A stretch of DNA of 64,000 nt, taken from contig NC_014507.1 of assembly GCF_000147875.1 (NCBI RefSeq), forward strand, positions 682,001 to 746,000, read 5' to 3'. This stretch comes from Methanolacinia petrolearia DSM 11571 (GTDB lineage Archaea > Halobacteriota > Methanomicrobia > Methanomicrobiales > Methanomicrobiaceae). The notes beneath the pieces were generated by a model, which had not been told where the DNA came from, searched no databases, and saw nothing but the letters and a program-made list of their open reading frames with translations. Made by a program: the position numbers and the translations under genes. This document shows, piece after piece, positions 17,408 through 26,025 of this stretch. How positions within the stretch are numbered: the stretch's first letter is position 1; every line of letters starts with the position of its first letter.

Positions 17408-17692
17408 ATATTCGCCCCGGCTATAATCGTCATATGTCCCCAGTATTTTCCGGGAATATTATTAAATGCTCGTGATAAAATGAATTGAAGAAAACTAAAA
17501 AATGCCTTTTTGGGGGGAAATCCCTTCCTGTCCATGGCAATTTGGGCGGATTTGGATTATTTTATCAGATACAGGATCATTTTTCATGGTTGAACCGGTA
17601 AGGGATCCCAAAGGCATGTGTGTCATTTATTTTCTGGTAACGTGTGAAATTCGGTTTGTTTTTCCTCTTTATCACCTCGCTTCCGTGCCGGA

Positions 17693-17741
17693 CTGTTATA
17701 ACAGCCCTTGTAAAATATATTTTACATTTTAACATATATAC
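17693..17741 (+). promoter_or_regulatory. Two perfect palindromes and TATA region upstream of the MNT-HEPN genes
   Basis: The 458-base gap 17408-17865 has no convincing gene. It contains CTGTTATAACAG (17693-17704) and, five bases on, TGTAAAATATATTTTACA (17709-17726), both perfectly self-complementary. An AT-rich TATA-like block, ACATATATAC, follows at about 17732-17741. The dyads sit where a winged-helix protein such as the next gene product could bind and repress its own promoter. Autoregulation is inferred. Confidence 0.6.
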
Positions 17742-17865
17742 TTTACCTTTACTATGTGATGAATCTCAATAATTGTTTTTCGGGTGCTCCATCCAAAGAT
17801 CTCCCCTCAAAAATTTCATAGAGTATTTTTTCTCTGGCAAAAGGATATTATGGGATGGAACAATA

Positions 17866-18420
17866 ATGTTCCATGTGGAACGAAATATCGGATATGAGAT
17901 TGTCATACATCTGCTTGAGTCCGACAGCCACCCGAGGAGGATAGCAAAGGATCTCGAAGTCCCGCATACAACAGTTATCCGTCGGCTGAAAGGTCTTTAT
18001 GACATGAATATTGTTGATTTCAGGGAGGAGGGGAAGAACAAGGTATTCTATCTTGAAGAAAGTCTTGAGGCAAGATCCTTCATCATCTCCGCGGAGATCT
18101 ACAAATTTACAAAAACCCTGGACTTATATCCCCGTTTAAGACCGCTTTTCAGTGCAATAATCAGGGATGACAGGATACATATGGCAATACTCTTCGGGAG
18201 TTATGCCCGGTGGGCCCCGACCTACAAGAGCGATATCGATATCTTTGTTGAAACAAAGGACAGGGAGATTAAAACCGGGGTGGAGAAACTCCAGTCGCGG
18301 GTTAGCGTCAAGATCGGTGATTTCGACCGGAACAGCGATCTTGTGAGGGAGATCGAGAGCAATCACGTAATAATCAAGGGTTTTGAGGATTATGTCGGAA
18401 AGACGCGAGTTTTACAGTAG
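17866..18420 (+). CDS. Winged-helix plus MNT nucleotidyltransferase (antitoxin-like)
   Basis: 184 residues from MFHVERNIGYEIV (ATG 17866). The frame is open from a TTG at 17773, but that extension is unlike a domain start. Residues 1-75: a winged helix (SHPRRIAKDLEVPHTTVIRRLKGLYDMNIVDF). Residues about 100-184: a minimal nucleotidyltransferase with the complete GSX10DXD motif (GSYARWAPTYKSDID). MNT proteins paired with HEPN partners can act as antitoxins, some by AMPylating the HEPN protein. The DNA-binding half suggests it also represses the operon. It overlaps the HEPN gene by 29 bases. Confidence 0.85.
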   Translation: MFHVERNIGYEIVIHLLESDSHPRRIAKDLEVPHTTVIRRLKGLYDMNIVDFREEGKNKVFYLEESLEARSFIISAEIYKFTKTLDLYPRLRPLFSAIIRDDRIHMAILFGSYARWAPTYKSDIDIFVETKDREIKTGVEKLQSRVSVKIGDFDRNSDLVREIESNHVIIKGFEDYVGKTRVLQ

Positions 18421-18868
18421 GATCTACAGGCAGGGGCACCTGAGGCCGGTTCCGCCGAGCATAGATATGAAGCGTGCCTACCAGAAAAAATCCGAGAGTT
18501 ATATCGTATCGGCAAGGATACTGTTCGAGAACGGGAAACTCGAAGAGGCTGTTTCGATGATCTACTACAGCATGTTCTATATGGTGCTCGCTCTTTTTTT
18601 CAGAACCGGCATAAAATGCGAGAATCATTCTGCCGCAATATATCTCCTCGAAGATCTGTACGGACTTGACAACAGTGCAATAATCCATGCCAAAAGCGAG
18701 AGGATAGACAAACAATATTATATCGATTTCAATCTAAACCGCGAGGATGTCGATGAGATGATGGGAGAGGCATATGATTTCAATGCATACATCATGGACT
18801 TTACCGAGAAGATGAAAGGCAGGGAGATTGAGAATTTCAGGAACATGTTCTTAGACCTTGTCAGGTGA
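18392..18868 (+). CDS. HEPN domain protein (toxin-like partner of MNT)
   Basis: 158 residues from MSERREFYSRIYR (ATG 18392); a TTG at 18383 is an alternative. All-helical HEPN fold: AYQKKSESYIVSARILFENGKLEEAVSMIYYSMFYMVLALF, then FRTGIKCENHSAAIYLL. The Arg-to-His spacing (seven residues) is longer than the classical R-x(4-6)-H ribonuclease motif, so toxicity is uncertain. Gene overlap with the MNT protein and a following T8 tract indicate a two-gene unit. It may instead be a regulatory pair linked to nucleotide sensing. Confidence 0.82.
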   Translation: MSERREFYSRIYRQGHLRPVPPSIDMKRAYQKKSESYIVSARILFENGKLEEAVSMIYYSMFYMVLALFFRTGIKCENHSAAIYLLEDLYGLDNSAIIHAKSERIDKQYYIDFNLNREDVDEMMGEAYDFNAYIMDFTEKMKGREIENFRNMFLDLVR

Positions 18869-18871
18869 ATC

Positions 18872-18879
18872 TTTTTTTT
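18872..18879 (+). terminator. T8 tract after the HEPN gene
   Basis: Eight consecutive T begin four bases after the HEPN stop codon and separate the MNT-HEPN pair from the next promoter. Confidence 0.45.
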
Positions 18880-18894
18880 AGTATCTATAATATT

Positions 18895-18936
18895 ACGGAT
18901 ATCCGAAATATATTTATGTGCTACGGACAACCGTAG
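18895..18936 (+). promoter_or_regulatory. Twin operator-like sites around the TATA box of the MarR-methyltransferase gene
   Basis: Two sites fit ACGGA-NNN-CCG: ACGGATATCCG (18895-18905, containing the palindrome CGGATATCCG) and ACGGACAACCG (18923-18933, inside the dyad CTACGG-ACAA-CCGTAG, 18921-18936). They start 28 bases apart and flank a TATA-like AATATATTTATG. The start codon is only 4 bases beyond the second site, so the transcript is probably leaderless. The spacing suits a dimeric MarR-type repressor binding its own promoter. Confidence 0.7.
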
Positions 18937-18939
18937 TAT

Positions 18940-20190
18940 ATGCAGTTACACCCTGTAATCCGGCTTCGGCTTTCGCTTGGTTTCATTCAGTATGCATTGA
19001 ACCTGTTGTGGGAGGTTGACAGGGGGAAGAAGAGCCCTCTTTCTCCTGCAGCGATTGAAATCATATACACGGCCTACTTTCATCCCCTCTATATGGGAGA
19101 TGTGGCGGAGATGCTCGGGATAACCAGGAGTACTGCCACGGATCATATCAATTATCTTGAACGTGAGGGATATGTCCGCCGGGAATCCGACGGAAACGAC
19201 AAACGAAGGATCAGGGTGTTTGTGACAGAGAAGGCCGAAGAATGGGTTCTGTCGGTTGAAGAAAGATTGTTCGGCTATTTGGAAAAATGCCTTTCCCGTA
19301 TGACGAAGGAGGAGCAGGAGCAGTTTGCCTTATTGTCCACCCGGTTTACAGGAGTGTCCGATGACAGGACATTTGATGAAGCTATCAGGGGGATGAAAAA
19401 AAGCAGGGACGATTTCAGCGTACCGCTGCTCGAAAGGCGTGATGGGAGACTTCTGCGGCTTGAAGAAATGGCTGATGAGCGCTATCATGCGTTTGATGAT
19501 GAAGATACTAAAAAAAGTGATGAAATTATGTTTGAAAAAAGAATTCCGGAGACTGATGAAGGTATTCAGGATGAGTTTACGGTTGAGATCTATGATCAGA
19601 TGCAGAGAAATCTCCGTGATGCGGGACATCTCCCTTCGGAAGATTACATAAAAACCGGCATTGACTCGGGAGAGGTTCTTGAAATCGGTCCCGGGCCCGG
19701 TTATACAGGGCTTGAATGGCTTAAAGCTACAAAAGATACGAAGCTCACTGGCGTTGAAATCAGCCCGGAGATGATCTGCATGGCAGAAAAGAATGCATCG
19801 GATTATGGGATGTCCGGCCGGACCAAGTACGTGGAAGGAAATGCCATGAATATCCCTCTTGGCAATAACATGTTTGACGGAGTATTTTCCAACGGCTCCA
19901 TGCATGAGTGGGAGAATCCTGTTTCGGTATTCAACGAAATCGCAAGAGTGCTGAAACCCGGCGGAATTTTCTGCATAACCGATCTGAGAAGAGATCTCTC
20001 GGAAGAGATATACGAATACATGTATAATGCCTGTAGTCCTGAGGAGATTAGGCCGGGATTTAAGACATCGGTTATGGCTGCATATACCCCCGTTGAACTG
20101 GAGGAAATCCTTGCAGAGTCGGATCTTTCCGGGAAAGTAATCGGCCATCCATACGGGCTTGTAATCACAGGCCGGGCTGCAAAAAAGTAG
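18940..20190 (+). CDS. MarR-type regulator fused to a SAM-dependent methyltransferase
   Basis: 416 residues. Residues 1-145: MarR winged helix (YMGDVAEMLGITRSTATDHINYLEREGYVRRESDGNDKRRIRVFVTEKA). Residues about 145-210: charged linker. Residues 210-416: class I methyltransferase with LEIGPGPGYTGLEWL (SAM loop), GVEISPEMICMA, NAMNIPLGNNMFDGVFSNGSMHEWENP, and VLKPGGIFCITD. Transcription control and a methylation or SAM-sensing function seem combined in one chain. The substrate is unknown. Operator-like dyads lie immediately upstream. The gene stands alone; cobS follows 74 bases later. Confidence 0.87.
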   Translation: MQLHPVIRLRLSLGFIQYALNLLWEVDRGKKSPLSPAAIEIIYTAYFHPLYMGDVAEMLGITRSTATDHINYLEREGYVRRESDGNDKRRIRVFVTEKAEEWVLSVEERLFGYLEKCLSRMTKEEQEQFALLSTRFTGVSDDRTFDEAIRGMKKSRDDFSVPLLERRDGRLLRLEEMADERYHAFDDEDTKKSDEIMFEKRIPETDEGIQDEFTVEIYDQMQRNLRDAGHLPSEDYIKTGIDSGEVLEIGPGPGYTGLEWLKATKDTKLTGVEISPEMICMAEKNASDYGMSGRTKYVEGNAMNIPLGNNMFDGVFSNGSMHEWENPVSVFNEIARVLKPGGIFCITDLRRDLSEEIYEYMYNACSPEEIRPGFKTSVMAAYTPVELEEILAESDLSGKVIGHPYGLVITGRAAKK

Positions 20191-20264
20191 GAGAATTTTC
20201 AATCTCTTTTTTCGACCGGACAGAAGCCCTTTTTTACACCGCCCTTCCAATAAATAATATTCAG

Positions 20265-20990
20265 ATGAAGGGTTTTTTCAGATCGATAGCGGCAACGTTC
20301 GGTTTCTGTACAATCCTGCCTGTCGGCAATAACGTGGACTTCGACTATTATGCGAGACGTTATTACCTGATGCCGCTCGTAGGCTATCTTACCGGGTGTA
20401 TAGCTGCGGGGGTCGCGATCCTTCTCGGCAGCACATCTTTTGCCGCCGCTGCTTCGATTGCTGTTCTGCTGATCCTCTACGGTTTCAATCATCTTGACGG
20501 CCTCCTGGATTTCGGCGACGGTCTCATGGCACACGGAAGCCGCGAAAAGCGAATGAAAGCCCTTACAGATCAGAACGTGGGTGCGGGAGGTGTCGGTCTC
20601 GCCATGGTCGTGATATTAATGACCTACAGCGGTCTTTCCGCGTTGCCCGCAATGCCTGCGGCACTGATTGTTGCCGAGGTCTGCGCAAAATTCTCACAGG
20701 TTGCAATGATTGCATTTGGAGAGCCCCTGCGGGAAGGCATACATTCGTATGTCCGCTCGTTCGGGAAGAAATACTATGTCATTCCGGCGTTTCTGATATG
20801 CATTCCGGTAATCCTGATGCCCTTTTCAGTCAGGGAGTTTTCAGCTGCGATAATTGCCACTGCGATCTCTATTGCTTTCGTTTATTTTGCCGCAACAAGG
20901 CTTTTCGGCGGTGTTAACGGCGATGTCGACGGTGCTTCCGGAGAGATTACCCGGATGGCGGTTATTGCTGCACTGGCACTCGCTGTCTGA
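20265..20990 (+). CDS. cobS: Adenosylcobinamide-GDP ribazoletransferase CobS
   Basis: Membrane enzyme joining alpha-ribazole to AdoCbi-GDP, the last assembly step of adenosylcobalamin. 241 residues, mostly hydrophobic with several membrane helices. The motif NHLDGLLDFGDGLMAHGSREKRMKALTD carries the conserved acidic metal-binding residues, and GGVNGDVDGASGEITR near the C-terminus is a family hallmark. Together with the cobT-like gene at 15.5 kb it forms part of cobamide synthesis. A promoter just upstream is likely but not sharply defined. Confidence 0.94.
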   Translation: MKGFFRSIAATFGFCTILPVGNNVDFDYYARRYYLMPLVGYLTGCIAAGVAILLGSTSFAAAASIAVLLILYGFNHLDGLLDFGDGLMAHGSREKRMKALTDQNVGAGGVGLAMVVILMTYSGLSALPAMPAALIVAEVCAKFSQVAMIAFGEPLREGIHSYVRSFGKKYYVIPAFLICIPVILMPFSVREFSAAIIATAISIAFVYFAATRLFGGVNGDVDGASGEITRMAVIAALALAV

Positions 20991-21031
20991 ATCATTTTCT
21001 TAATAAACTGCAAAGTCCCTCTATTATACTC

Positions 21032-21901
21032 ATGAGTGAACTGTATTACGGGGTTCATACATTAGGCGGTGTAATCACCGAAAGAAATGGTGATCTCTGT
21101 ACAATACGGCTGCGGATGCCTGCTGGGATATTGTCTGTTGAAAAAATGCGTGGCATCGCAGAGATTGCAGAAAGATTCGGTCAGAATGAAGTACACCTTA
21201 CGACACGGCAGACCGTGGAGATCCCTCATATCCACCACACAAGACTGGAGGAGATAAAGGAGGCGCTTGCGGAGAACGGGACGCCTCTCGGATCGGAAAA
21301 GGACGAGGTTGTAAATATCGTGGCATGTCCCGGGACCGAGAGGTGCAAGTTTGCAAATTCCGATTCAATAGGCCTTGCAAAAAGGCTCGATGAGAAGCTC
21401 TTCGGAAAAGAGATGCCGGTGAAGATCAGGATCTCGATCTCCGCCTGCTCTTATGCATGCACCAGTCCGGTCTTAAACGAGATCGGAATAACTACGAGGG
21501 TCTCGCCGCACCGGACACCAGGCCTTTGTACAGGGTGCGGCCAGTGCAGCGAATACTGCAAGGAGGAAGCTATCAGTGTAATCGGCGGAGAAGCCAGAGT
21601 CGACAAGGAAAAATGTCTCGAATGCGGCGTATGCGTCACCTCCTGCCCGTTCCAGCTTGTGGATATCCAGAAGAAATATTATATCATCACGGTCGGCGGA
21701 CGAAGAGGGAGACACCCTCAGATGGGGCGCGTCCTTGCAGAGGTCGATAACGAGGACGATGTCGTAAACATCATTGACAGGCTGGTCTACTGGGTATACA
21801 GGCGTGCATGGTCCGGCAGACTTCTCTCGGATCAGCTTGAAGACATTAAGTTCGATTCATTCAAAAACGATGTGCTTCCCGAACTTCTGAAAAAGGAGTA
21901 A
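21032..21901 (+). CDS. Siroheme sulphite/nitrite reductase-like protein with two ferredoxin clusters
   Basis: 289 residues. The N-terminal domain has the ferredoxin-like half of sulphite/nitrite reductases (HLTTRQTVEIPHI). CPGTERCKF and CSYACTSP are the C-x5-C...C-x3-C ligands for the siroheme-coupled 4Fe-4S cluster. An inserted ferredoxin module has two CxxCxxCxxxC motifs (CTGCGQCSEYC, CLECGVCVTSC). This is the small single-subunit Dsr-like type found in methanogens. Its true substrate (sulphite, nitrite or other) is not established. Confidence 0.85.
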   Translation: MSELYYGVHTLGGVITERNGDLCTIRLRMPAGILSVEKMRGIAEIAERFGQNEVHLTTRQTVEIPHIHHTRLEEIKEALAENGTPLGSEKDEVVNIVACPGTERCKFANSDSIGLAKRLDEKLFGKEMPVKIRISISACSYACTSPVLNEIGITTRVSPHRTPGLCTGCGQCSEYCKEEAISVIGGEARVDKEKCLECGVCVTSCPFQLVDIQKKYYIITVGGRRGRHPQMGRVLAEVDNEDDVVNIIDRLVYWVYRRAWSGRLLSDQLEDIKFDSFKNDVLPELLKKE

Positions 21902-21910
21902 TATCTTATT

Positions 21911-22213
21911 TTAGTATGAATAGAGGGATGTAAATCCTTCATTGTTTTCATCTGCGCATACGATTGCGGTGCCGTCCCTGATTAAAGTCATGAACATCAT
22001 ATGCGCTGCCATGAGTTCCTCGTCTGGAGTCAGCCCTTTCTGGATCCCGTCCATCTTGGACTTCTGCGGTGCTTTGACTTTTCTCTTGTTCACAATCACA
22101 CCTTCGCAGAATTTGCAGTAGGCGCAGTGGCTATAGACGGAAACATCCTCATTTTGGCATTTTACGAACGCCTGACTCCCCTTCTCGTCTTTTTTTATCT
22201 CAAGCGATTTCAT
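21911..22213 (-). CDS. Small cysteine-containing hypothetical protein
   Basis: 100 residues; not recognised. Cys at 19, 30, 33 and 36 (the last three as C-x2-C-x2-C in SHCAYCKFC) could hold a metal ion or cluster. The rest is helical and charged (DEELMAAHMMFMTLIRDGTAIVCADENNEG). It converges on the siroheme reductase, leaving 9 bases between the stops. It has no repeat or signal peptide. It could be a redox partner, but convergence gives little support. Confidence 0.65.
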   Translation of the reverse strand: MKSLEIKKDEKGSQAFVKCQNEDVSVYSHCAYCKFCEGVIVNKRKVKAPQKSKMDGIQKGLTPDEELMAAHMMFMTLIRDGTAIVCADENNEGFTSLYSY

Positions 22214-22303
22214 CTCTTACAAACCTCTTACTTAAATCAAGATAAATATCTCTTTTTTACGTCGTTTTGATCAATTATCCGCTCAGGTAGTACACAACGA
22301 AAT

Positions 22304-22332
22304 CTTTTATATGGCTGGTTTCCATATATAAG
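22304..22332 (+). promoter_or_regulatory. Promoter region of EF-1alpha
   Basis: CTTTTATATG (22304-22313) preceded by purine-rich ACGAAAT resembles a strong archaeal BRE/TATA. CCATATATAAG follows at 22322-22332. A start about 25 bases after the first TATA gives a leader of roughly 55 bases before the preferred ATG at 22392. Confidence 0.55.
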
Positions 22333-22391
22333 ATACTCGTACCCAAGCGATTGGACGAATTTGAGTAATCAATAAATTTGAGGTTATGATT

Positions 22392-23669
22392 ATGGCATCA
22401 GAGAAGCCACACATGAATCTGGCCGTGGTCGGGCACATCGATCACGGAAAATCCACAACAGTGGGTCGTTTACTGTTTGAGACCGGTGCTGTGCCTGCGC
22501 ACATCATTGAGAACTACCGTAAGGAAGCGGAATCAAAAGGAAAGGGGTCCTTTGAGTTTGCATGGGTTATGGACAACCTCAAGGAAGAGCGTGAGCGTGG
22601 TATTACAATTGATATCGCTCACAAGAGGTTCGACACCGACAAGTACTATTTTACAATCGTAGACTGCCCCGGTCACCGTGACTTCATCAAGAACATGATC
22701 ACAGGTGCTTCTCAGGCAGATGCAGCTCTCCTTATTGTAGCAGCACCTGACGGTGCAATGGAGCAGACAAAGGAGCACGTTTTCCTTTCCAAGACACTTG
22801 GTATCAACCAGCTTATCGTTGGTATCAATAAGATGGATGCAGTAAAATACGACGAAAAGCGCTATGAGGAAGTCAAGAAGCAGATCAGCGATCTCATTAA
22901 GATGGTCGGATTCAACCCCGCAAACGTTCCGTTCATCCCCATGTCCTCGTTCGTAGGCGACAACATTGCAACAAAGTCTGCAAACACACCATGGTACAGC
23001 GGTCCCGATCTTCTTGAGGCGCTCAACATGCTTCAGCCCCCGGAAATCCCCGTAGACCTTCCGTTCCGTCTTCCGATCCAGGACGTATACTCGATCTCGG
23101 GTATCGGAACAGTCCCTGTAGGACGTATTGAGACCGGTGTCATGAAGAAGGGAATGAAGGTTTCATTCATGCCTGCAAACAAAGCCGGTGAGGTAAAGTC
23201 AATCGAGATGCACCACGAGGAAATCCCCGAGGCAATGCCCGGTGACAACGTCGGTTTCAACGTCCGTGGTATCGGAAAGAACGATATCCGCCGTGGAGAT
23301 GTTTGCGGTCCCGAGGAAAAGCCCCCGTCCGTTGCAGAGGAATTCACAGCACAGATCGTTGTTCTCCAGCACCCGAGTGCAATTACAGTCGGATACACCC
23401 CTGTATTCCACTGCCACACTGCACAGGTCGCATGCACATTTGTCGAACTCCAGAAGAAGCTTGACCCGCGCACAGGTCAGGTCAAGGAAGAGAACCCCAC
23501 ATTCCTGAAGGCAGGAGATGCGGCAATCGTCAAGCTGCGCCCTGTCCAGCCTCTCGTCATCGAGAAGTTCAAGGACATCCCACAGCTCGGAAGGTTCGCA
23601 ATCCGTGATATGGGTTCGACAATTGCAGCCGGTATGTGTATAGACATTGACCTCAAAGATATGAGATAA
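22392..23669 (+). CDS. tuf: Translation elongation factor EF-1 subunit alpha
   Basis: GTPase that delivers aminoacyl-tRNA to the ribosome. 425 residues, the archaeal/eukaryal type. G-motifs [14 protein letters not shown] and NKMD are present, as is [11 protein letters not shown] of switch I. The ATG at 22392 has GAGGTT seven bases upstream; the in-frame ATG at 22386 is too close to that site. rpsJ follows 33 bases later, the common archaeal order. Codon choice looks biased, as expected for a highly expressed gene. Confidence 0.97.
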   Translation: MASEKPHMNLAVVGHIDHGKSTTVGRLLFETGAVPAHIIENYRKEAESKGKGSFEFAWVMDNLKEERERGITIDIAHKRFDTDKYYFTIVDCPGHRDFIKNMITGASQADAALLIVAAPDGAMEQTKEHVFLSKTLGINQLIVGINKMDAVKYDEKRYEEVKKQISDLIKMVGFNPANVPFIPMSSFVGDNIATKSANTPWYSGPDLLEALNMLQPPEIPVDLPFRLPIQDVYSISGIGTVPVGRIETGVMKKGMKVSFMPANKAGEVKSIEMHHEEIPEAMPGDNVGFNVRGIGKNDIRRGDVCGPEEKPPSVAEEFTAQIVVLQHPSAITVGYTPVFHCHTAQVACTFVELQKKLDPRTGQVKEENPTFLKAGDAAIVKLRPVQPLVIEKFKDIPQLGRFAIRDMGSTIAAGMCIDIDLKDMR

Positions 23670-23702
23670 CCCGGTTCTCAATATTTTTTTTGGTGACCTA
23701 AA

Positions 23703-24011
23703 ATGCAAAAAGCAAGAATTCGTCTTTCCGGAACCGACTTCGAAAAAGTCGAAATGGTTTGCGACCGTATTAAAGAGATAGCTGAAAGAACAGGCGTAAA
23801 CTTAGCAGGTCCGGTACCTCTTCCCACAAAGAAGCTGGTTGTACCCATTCGCAAGAGCCCAGACGGTGAGGGAACGGCTACATGGGATCGCTGGCAGATG
23901 CGTGTTCACAAGAGACTAATTGATCTCGATGCAGACGAGCGTGCACTCAGGCAGCTGATGCGCATTCAGGTCCCCAAGGACATCGGCATTGAGATAGTTC
24001 TCGAGAACTAA
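23703..24011 (+). CDS. rpsJ: 30S ribosomal protein S10
   Basis: 102 residues. Typical archaeal S10/uS10: [44 protein letters not shown], and [24 protein letters not shown]. Component of the small-subunit head. A T8 run precedes its ribosome site GGTGA, so EF-1alpha transcripts may partly end there. The membrane protein gene follows 14 bases downstream and may be co-transcribed. Confidence 0.97.
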   Translation: MQKARIRLSGTDFEKVEMVCDRIKEIAERTGVNLAGPVPLPTKKLVVPIRKSPDGEGTATWDRWQMRVHKRLIDLDADERALRQLMRIQVPKDIGIEIVLEN

Positions 24012-24025
24012 ACAGGAGGCGGCAT

Positions 24026-25762
24026 TTGACAGCCGCAGGATTAACCTCTCAATTTAAAGGATTTTTTACTTTTGAGAGGACTCTTGTTCTGATATTTTTA
24101 GTAAGCCTGCTTTTCAGGCTTGCGTTTTTGGATCTGAAGCTCCTCCATCATGATGAGGCCATTCACTCGTGGTTTTCATACAGGCTTCTTACTCTTGGGG
24201 AATACAGCTACGATCCTGTCTATCACGGGCCTTTCCTGTATTACGTCACTGCCGGTGTCTTTTCATTTTTAGGTGCCAGTGAGTTTACAGCCAGGCTGAT
24301 TCCCGCAATCCTCGGAAGCACATTATGTCTGTTCGTGTATCCTGTATACAGGCTTGGCTATCTTAATCGTATCCAGGCGACTGTTGCAGCCGTATTCTTT
24401 GCAATATCACCCGATCTTGTATATTTCTCGCGGTTCCTCAGGAATGATATTTTTGTGGTATTTTTCACTCTCGTTATTCTGGTTGCCGCATTGTATTATA
24501 TCGAGAAAGGGAAACTGCGTTATGCCCTGATAGCCGGAGCAGGCGTCGGATTTGGGATGTCATGCAAGGAGAATATGCCGATAGTGGTCCTGATATTTGC
24601 GGTATTTCTCCTTTATCTTATATACTCGGGTAAATGGAAACTCCCGCGCCTCTGGATCCGTGATCTTGCATGTACAGTTATAATAGCCGTCGGAATAATG
24701 GCAGTATTCTACTCATCGTTCGGGGCAGTCCCGGAGATGCTCATGACCTGCTGGCAGACTGCCATTGAGCACTGGCTTGCGGTGCACGAGGAGCAGAGGC
24801 TTGGCGGACCGCCTTATGTGTATATTCTGCTTTTCATTCTCTATGAACTGCCGATATTCCTGCTCGCCATTTATTCGGTTTACAGGTTCTTTATGGGCGG
24901 AAGGAGCCTGAAAAGGAAGAAAAAACAGTCCCTGTCCGAAGAAGAAGCGGAGTTTCCCGAAGATCTGCTTGAGGGAGATGCAGAAACGGCACTTCCTGAA
25001 GAGGTCACAACGACCAGTGATGAGAATCTCTGCGCAGAGAATCCGGTTCCTGTTGTTGATAGCGAAGCAGGGACTACCATTGACGAAGTGAAAGAATCAC
25101 TTGGAAAGCCGACTGGCTTCCCTCTTCCGATTGTTGATAAAAAGACAGAATTTGCAAGATTCTGCATATTCTGGATGATTGCATCGATGGCGGCATATGC
25201 ATATATCGGCGAGAAGGTTCCATGGCTGATACTTCACCAGCTTGTCCCGATGATCTTTGTTTCGGTCTTCTATATCGAGAGATGGAAGATCTGGGTTCCG
25301 GTGTTGGCATCTGTATTCCTCATCGTGATGATGCTCCATGTCGCCTTTACTCCGGCGGATATCAACGAACCTATAGTTCAGGTTCAGAATTCGGAGGAGC
25401 TAAAGGAGCTCTTTACAATGATCGACGCCTCGGATAAAGTCGCAGTCGATTTTGACGAGAGATGGCCGATCGCATGGTACTACTACAGCGAAGAAGGCAA
25501 AAAGGTCAGTTACGTCACCAATATGAATGAAAATATAGATTATCTCAAAAACGGTGATTTCGATCTGATAATCGTCCATGATGACAAAAATCTCTCAGTG
25601 CCGGGCTATGAGAAGTATACGACTCTTAAGAAGAGTTACTGGTTCTCATATTATGATAATAAGGATCGACTCATTCCATATTATTTCCTGAGAGACGGCA
25701 AAGTTGGCAGCCTTAATTACGATGTTTTAGTCCGGACGAATAGCAGTTGGGAAACTGTATAA
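24026..25762 (+). CDS. Agl23-like (TIGR03663) membrane protein, GT-C glycosyltransferase fold
   Basis: 578 residues starting at TTG 24026, supported by AGGAGG seven bases upstream. There are around ten membrane helices. The first extracytoplasmic loop has the acidic motif LHHDEAIHSWFSYRLL typical of PMT-like GT-C enzymes, and VYFSRFLRNDIFVVFFTL follows. A long acidic insert (about residues 295-355) interrupts the helices. A soluble domain ends the protein. The group is linked to protein N-glycosylation or lipid-sugar flipping in archaea; the precise role is unproven. Confidence 0.82.
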   Translation: MTAAGLTSQFKGFFTFERTLVLIFLVSLLFRLAFLDLKLLHHDEAIHSWFSYRLLTLGEYSYDPVYHGPFLYYVTAGVFSFLGASEFTARLIPAILGSTLCLFVYPVYRLGYLNRIQATVAAVFFAISPDLVYFSRFLRNDIFVVFFTLVILVAALYYIEKGKLRYALIAGAGVGFGMSCKENMPIVVLIFAVFLLYLIYSGKWKLPRLWIRDLACTVIIAVGIMAVFYSSFGAVPEMLMTCWQTAIEHWLAVHEEQRLGGPPYVYILLFILYELPIFLLAIYSVYRFFMGGRSLKRKKKQSLSEEEAEFPEDLLEGDAETALPEEVTTTSDENLCAENPVPVVDSEAGTTIDEVKESLGKPTGFPLPIVDKKTEFARFCIFWMIASMAAYAYIGEKVPWLILHQLVPMIFVSVFYIERWKIWVPVLASVFLIVMMLHVAFTPADINEPIVQVQNSEELKELFTMIDASDKVAVDFDERWPIAWYYYSEEGKKVSYVTNMNENIDYLKNGDFDLIIVHDDKNLSVPGYEKYTTLKKSYWFSYYDNKDRLIPYYFLRDGKVGSLNYDVLVRTNSSWETV

Positions 25763-25833
25763 TAATCTATTTTTTCTTTTCCGAAAGAAGCGGCACCTTT
25801 TCTGAATATGTCGCTGATACAACGGTCACTTAA

Positions 25834-26006
25834 GGTCGTTTGGGGGTTTCGAAAGGAGCGAAGTCTTCCTATATTGCATAGCTAATGTATCAGTGATTAA
25901 GTTCGTTTGAGGGTTTCGAAAGGGGCTGAGCCTTCCACATTTTCATCTCTAATGTACCAGTGACTTATGTTCGTTTAGGGGTTTCGAAAGGGGCGAAGCC
26001 CCTTCG
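25834..26006. repeat. Three degenerate tandem repeats, period about 67 bases
   Basis: Three copies of a unit with core GTTCGTTTRRGGGTTTCGAAAGG start near 25834, 25901 and 25969. Flanking text CTAATGTAYCAGTGA also recurs (25882, 25949). The third copy ends in a strong hairpin (25985-26006), where GGGGC and GCCCC pair around GAA. Part of a 600-base gap (25763-26362) without a gene. Copies have diverged, so this is not a CRISPR array. Confidence 0.75.
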
Positions 26007-26025
26007 GTAGGCAACCCTTGCGCAA

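Noticed and set aside
17408-17692. Fluoride riboswitch upstream of crcB
   Set aside because: The characteristic conserved core of the crcB riboswitch was not found in the leader on the minus strand.
19330-20250. 306-codon minus-strand frame opposite the MarR-methyltransferase gene
   Set aside because: The plus strand has clear MarR and methyltransferase motifs; the antisense frame has none.
25834-26006. CRISPR array
   Set aside because: Only three diverged copies with period 67, no constant repeat or unique spacers, and no cas genes.
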